Origin: Pseudovibrio ascidiaceicola | GTDB taxonomy: Bacteria; Pseudomonadota; Alphaproteobacteria; Rhizobiales; Stappiaceae | Reading direction: 5' to 3' | Assembly (NCBI RefSeq): GCF_900114245.1 | Contig: NZ_FOSK01000001.1 | Coordinates: forward strand, 124,001-188,000 | Length of the DNA: 64,000 bases | Shown here: positions 60,767 through 64,000 of the stretch, one piece after another | How the letters are laid out: the number at the start of each line of letters is the position of its first letter | How positions within the stretch are numbered: position 1 is the stretch's first letter | The notes under the pieces: generated by a model | Databases searched by the model: none | Told to the model about the DNA's origin: nothing | Seen by the model: the letters and a program-made list of their open reading frames with translations, nothing else | Position numbers and translations under genes: made by a program

Positions 60767-61060
60767 GTGCCCGAGTTGTTGACCTCTACCGCAAAAGAAT
60801 TTGCCCTAGCAGAATTACCGCATTGGACCTTGTCTGAAAATGGCAACGCGATAGAACGCACATTCACCTTCCGGTCCTTTGCACGCGCATTTGGCTTCAT
60901 GGCCAGCGCTGCAATTCTGGCAGAAAAGATGAACCACCATCCTACATGGACGAACACCTACAACAAAGTGGATGTGTTACTTACCACCCATGATGCAGGT
61001 GGGCTGACTGAGTTGGATTTCAAGCTCGCTCGCAAACTGGACAGGCTGTGCGAGGCTTAA
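60767..61060 (+). CDS. phhB: Pterin-4a-carbinolamine dehydratase
   Basis: 97 residues from a GTG at 60767 with AAAGG upstream. [80 protein letters not shown] contains the catalytic H-H-P and W-x-N-x-Y-x-x-V signature. It recycles the pterin cofactor of phenylalanine hydroxylase; no phhA is in the window, and in its absence PhhB may serve in molybdopterin or folate chemistry. Stop of tusA is 22 bases away on the other strand. Confidence 0.95.
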   Translation: MPELLTSTAKEFALAELPHWTLSENGNAIERTFTFRSFARAFGFMASAAILAEKMNHHPTWTNTYNKVDVLLTTHDAGGLTELDFKLARKLDRLCEA

Positions 61061-61081
61061 TCTTTTTCAGGAAGAGCGCAA

Positions 61082-61309
61082 TCAGCATTCAATCTTGAAC
61101 TGACGCACGTCACCTACCATCTTATTCTCAATCAGCACATGGCCGTCTTGCTGGCACATATGTGGAATATCGATTGCAGACATTGGATCAGTAGCTTTCA
61201 CAACAAGCTGCTCGCCTTTTGCCATACGCTTAAGATGCTTGCGCGTCTTCATCACAGGCAGTGGGCAGTTGAGACCTCTCAGGTCCAGAATATTTGTATC
61301 TTCCACCAA
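61082..61309 (-). CDS. tusA: TusA-type sulfurtransferase
   Basis: About 75 residues; ILDLRGLNCPLPVMKTRKHLKRMAKGEQLVVKATDPMSAIDIPHMCQQDGHVL contains the CPxP motif with the sulfur-carrying Cys (LNCPLP). There is no ATG at the right place: a TTG at 61309 or GTG three bases on is likely, since an open frame to 61495 overlaps the divergent gene. TusA passes sulfur in tRNA thiolation and Moco routes. The second Cys, PHMC, is usual in this group. The start needs confirmation. Confidence 0.85.
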   Translation of the reverse strand: MVEDTNILDLRGLNCPLPVMKTRKHLKRMAKGEQLVVKATDPMSAIDIPHMCQQDGHVLIENKMVGDVRQFKIEC

Positions 61310-61400
61310 TGTTTCACCAGGTACTCGAGTGTGGCACTGTGTTTGATGCTGGGCTAACGGAACTTTGCGCAACAGTAAAGTGAATATTGGGGAGTAGACC

Positions 61401-61973
61401 ATGGCGACGATGGAACTGGACGGAAAAACAGAGACCAGCAAAGCGCTTGAGATTCTGGACTTCTGGTGGACGGCAGGCGGCCCCAAATGGTTCAACGGCG
61501 GCGAAGCGTTCGATCAGGAAATTCGTGAGAACTTTGAAGCCGACGTAGAAGCCGCCAATCGCGGAGATTACGATGCCTGGACAGCAACGCCTCACGGCAC
61601 TTTGGCCCTCCTTTTGCTGCTCGATCAATTCCCGCGCAATATCTACCGCGGCTCACCAAAAGCATTTGCATCCGATCCGAAGGCTGTAAAAGTCGCTCTT
61701 GAGTCATTGAACAAGAACTTCCATACCGCCTTTCCTATGGGCTATCGCATGTTTTTCTTCCTGCCATTTGAGCATTCAGAAGAGATGGACATGCAGGATT
61801 TGAGCGTGGACTTGTTCCGCGGTCTTGGCGATCAGGACACTTACCATTATGCGCTGATCCATATGGACGTGATCCGTCGATTTGGCCGTTTTCCTCACCG
61901 CAACGAAGTGCTCGGTCGAACCTCAACGCCAGAAGAGACCAAGTTCCTCGCCTCTGGAGGTTTCAGAGCATAA
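61401..61973 (+). CDS. DUF924 family protein
   Basis: 190 residues. ILDFWWTAGGPKWFNGGEAFDQEIRENF, ATPHGTLALLLLLDQFPRNIYRGSPKAFASDPKA and FFFLPFEHSEEMDMQDLSVDLF are the conserved blocks of DUF924, a helical, TPR-like soluble family of unknown function. GGGGAGTAGACC lies just before the ATG. Alone between tusA (divergent) and the PII operon, and followed by two hairpins. Confidence 0.92.
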   Translation: MATMELDGKTETSKALEILDFWWTAGGPKWFNGGEAFDQEIRENFEADVEAANRGDYDAWTATPHGTLALLLLLDQFPRNIYRGSPKAFASDPKAVKVALESLNKNFHTAFPMGYRMFFFLPFEHSEEMDMQDLSVDLFRGLGDQDTYHYALIHMDVIRRFGRFPHRNEVLGRTSTPEETKFLASGGFRA

Positions 61974-62014
61974 GCATCTTGGCTAAAAATTAGCCAAACA
62001 TCACACATGACTAC

Positions 62015-62051
62015 AAAATAGGCAGAGTCAATTTATGGCTCTGCCTATTTT
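62015..62051 (+). terminator. Terminator after the DUF924 gene
   Basis: AAAATAGGCAGAG (62015-62027) and CTCTGCCTATTTT (62039-62051), perfect 13-bp stem. A smaller GGCTAA/TTAGCC hairpin lies right after the stop (61981-61995). Confidence 0.85.
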
Positions 62052-62173
62052 AGTGACAGCCACATTCTGCGCAATTCCGCCAGATCGTCCCCTCCTCAAG
62101 AAAATTTAATTTCAAACAAGCCGCTGAATTTTCGAGATTATTCCAACATCTTCCCCATGCGGAATCCACATAA

Positions 62174-62677
<504 letters not shown>

Positions 62678-62699
62678 TGAAATGAAGGGGACAAAGAAT

Positions 62700-64000
62700 A
62701 TGAAACGCGCCTCCACCCTTGTTGCCGCAGGCTCACTCCTGGCACTTTCCGCAGGTCCAGTCATGGCAGAAGAAAAATACGCTCTGGCTGTCGACACCGC
62801 CTACATCTTCAACACCCTGCTCTTCCTGATTGGCGGATTTCTGGTGATGTGGATGGCTGCAGGCTTCGCCATGCTGGAAGCTGGTCTCGTCCGCACCAAG
62901 AACGTTTCCATGCAGTGCCTCAAGAACATCGCCCTCTACTCCATCGCAGGTCTGATGTTCTGGATCACCGGCTACAACCTCATGTACACTGGCGTTGACG
63001 GCGGCTTCATGGGCTCCTTCGGCCCCTACTCGTTTGATCCTGTCGGCGGCGACGCTCTGGATACCGGCTACTCAACGGCGTCCGACTGGTTTTTCCAGAT
63101 GGTCTTTTGCGCTACAACAGCCTCCATCGTGTCCGGCACCATGGCAGAGCGCATCAAGCTCTGGGCTTTCCTGATCTTCGTTGTCATCCTCACAGGCGTC
63201 CTTTATCCAATCACCGGCTCCTGGCAGTGGGGCGCAGGTTGGCTCTCAGAAATGGGCTTTGCTGACTTTGCTGGTTCCACTCTCGTCCACTCCGTTGGTG
63301 GCTGGGCAGCTCTTTCTGGCGCAATCATCCTTGGCGCGCGTAAAGGCAAGTACGGTAAAGACGGTCAGGTCTACGTAATGCCGGGCTCTTCCATGCCGCT
63401 GGCAACTCTGGGCACCTTCATTCTGTGGCTCGGTTGGTTCGGCTTCAACGGCGCATCCCAGCTCGCAATGGGCACAATTGGTGACGTCACAGACATCTCC
63501 CGCATCTTCGCAAACACCAACATGGCTGCTGCGGGCGGCGTGGTCACCGCAATTGCCCTGACACAGGCCCTCTACAAGAAGGTTGATGTCACCATGGCTC
63601 TGAACGGTGCATTGGCTGGTCTTGTTTCCATTACCGCTGAACCGCTGGCCCCAAGCGTACTTCAGTCGGTCATCATTGGCGGCGTCGGTGGGGCAATCGT
63701 CGTCTTCGCAGTTCCAATGCTCGACAAGCTGAAGATCGACGATGTAGTGGGCGCAATCCCGGTTCACCTGCTGGCTGGCATCTGGGGCACTCTCATCGTG
63801 CCACTGTCCAACTCTGACGCGTCATACGTCACCCAGTTCATCGGCGTTGCAGCCGTCGGCATCTTCACCTTCGTTGCCTCCACCATTGTCTGGTACGCAA
63901 TCCAGCTTGTGGTCGGCCTGCGTGTCACAGAAGAAGACGAAGCCATGGGCCTCGACAAAGCGGAGATTGGCGTCGAAGCCTATCCGGAATTCGGAACCGG
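62700..64000 (+). CDS. amtB: Ammonium transporter, 3' end at or beyond the window edge
   Basis: 433 codons are visible without a stop, close to a full length AmtB. A signal peptide (MKRASTLVAAGSLLALSAGPVMA) is followed by ten or eleven membrane helices. LFLIGGFLVMWMAAGFAMLEAGLVRTKN and TLVHSVGGWAALSGAIILG (first of the twin His), and IPVHLLAGIWGTL (second), are the pore signatures. GlnK blocks the cytoplasmic face of the trimer when nitrogen is plentiful. GGGG lies nine bases before ATG 62700. The last visible residues (IGVEAYPEFGTG) match the usual C-terminal tail. Confidence 0.96.
   Translation, partial: MKRASTLVAAGSLLALSAGPVMAEEKYALAVDTAYIFNTLLFLIGGFLVMWMAAGFAMLEAGLVRTKNVSMQCLKNIALYSIAGLMFWITGYNLMYTGVDGGFMGSFGPYSFDPVGGDALDTGYSTASDWFFQMVFCATTASIVSGTMAERIKLWAFLIFVVILTGVLYPITGSWQWGAGWLSEMGFADFAGSTLVHSVGGWAALSGAIILGARKGKYGKDGQVYVMPGSSMPLATLGTFILWLGWFGFNGASQLAMGTIGDVTDISRIFANTNMAAAGGVVTAIALTQALYKKVDVTMALNGALAGLVSITAEPLAPSVLQSVIIGGVGGAIVVFAVPMLDKLKIDDVVGAIPVHLLAGIWGTLIVPLSNSDASYVTQFIGVAAVGIFTFVASTIVWYAIQLVVGLRVTEEDEAMGLDKAEIGVEAYPEFGT

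Overview
The window reads as a stretch of chromosome from an alphaproteobacterium of moderate GC content, most likely Hyphomicrobiales/Stappiaceae; a Pseudovibrio-like marine genome is my guess from gene content, not something I could test. Supporting points are a SAM-II riboswitch in front of metZ (a class largely confined to Alphaproteobacteria), the phaR/phaA/phaB polyhydroxybutyrate cluster, oxyR beside ahpCD, mtgA beside rpmF, the long form of dCTP deaminase, and PII-amtB behind a sigma-54 type promoter. No rRNA or tRNA genes, CRISPR arrays or prophage were seen. Nearly all of the window is ordinary housekeeping and metabolic sequence with tight gene packing.

Layout. 1-5.6 kb: envelope/membrane proteins, a Zn/Cd/Pb-type P-ATPase with a Cys/His-rich tail under a MerR-type promoter, and a MarR regulator divergent from a cytochrome b561. 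5.6-8.0 kb: folK and folP separated by an AT-rich membrane gene where folB might be expected. 8.1-14.2 kb: Bcr/CflA efflux pump, AraC regulator, small cupin, typA, fatty acid hydroxylase. 14.4-14.8 kb: a structured non-coding element. 14.8-24.6 kb: sodC, then the aromatic/histidine-type genes tyrA-hisC-chorismate mutase, metX-metW, gloB and argG. 24.8-33.6 kb: methyltransferase, MAPEG protein, YcaQ-type glycosylase, outer membrane barrel, riboswitch-controlled metZ, dcd, YigZ and small hypotheticals. 33.6-35.5 kb: the most accessory-looking part, with a second inverted copy of the structured element and a cluster of palindromic repeat units. 35.6-45.3 kb: gamma-glutamyltransferase, HbpS-like protein, HAD, the PHB genes, LysE exporter, rpmF, mtgA, oxyR. 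45.5-64 kb: ahpC, ahpD, TM2 proteins, cfa, ispA, hydrolases, AlkA-like glycosylase, GluQ, tandem AEC transporters, a soluble hybrid kinase, PAP2 phosphatase, LMW phosphatase, phhB, tusA, then PII and amtB running off the right edge.

How genes work together: MetX activates homoserine and MetZ forms homocysteine, with MetZ shut down by SAM through its leader. Chorismate mutase, prephenate dehydrogenase and the HisC-type aminotransferase form a tyrosine/phenylalanine route. OxyR probably controls the neighbouring AhpC/AhpD peroxidase pair. PhaR represses PHB metabolism next to PhaA/PhaB. PII regulates AmtB under nitrogen limitation.

The strongest candidate for something undescribed is the pair of about 420 and 500 nt structured elements (14363-14784 on + and 33646-34149 on -). 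They have diverged in primary sequence but keep several helices through compensatory changes, share a GAAA-loop hairpin and a 10-bp 3'-terminal hairpin, and both carry the same five-codon stub starting ATG-CCG-AAG-AAA-CAT that ends at once. They look like standalone transposon-associated RNAs, possibly of the omega-RNA/HEARO kind, or an unknown large structured RNA.
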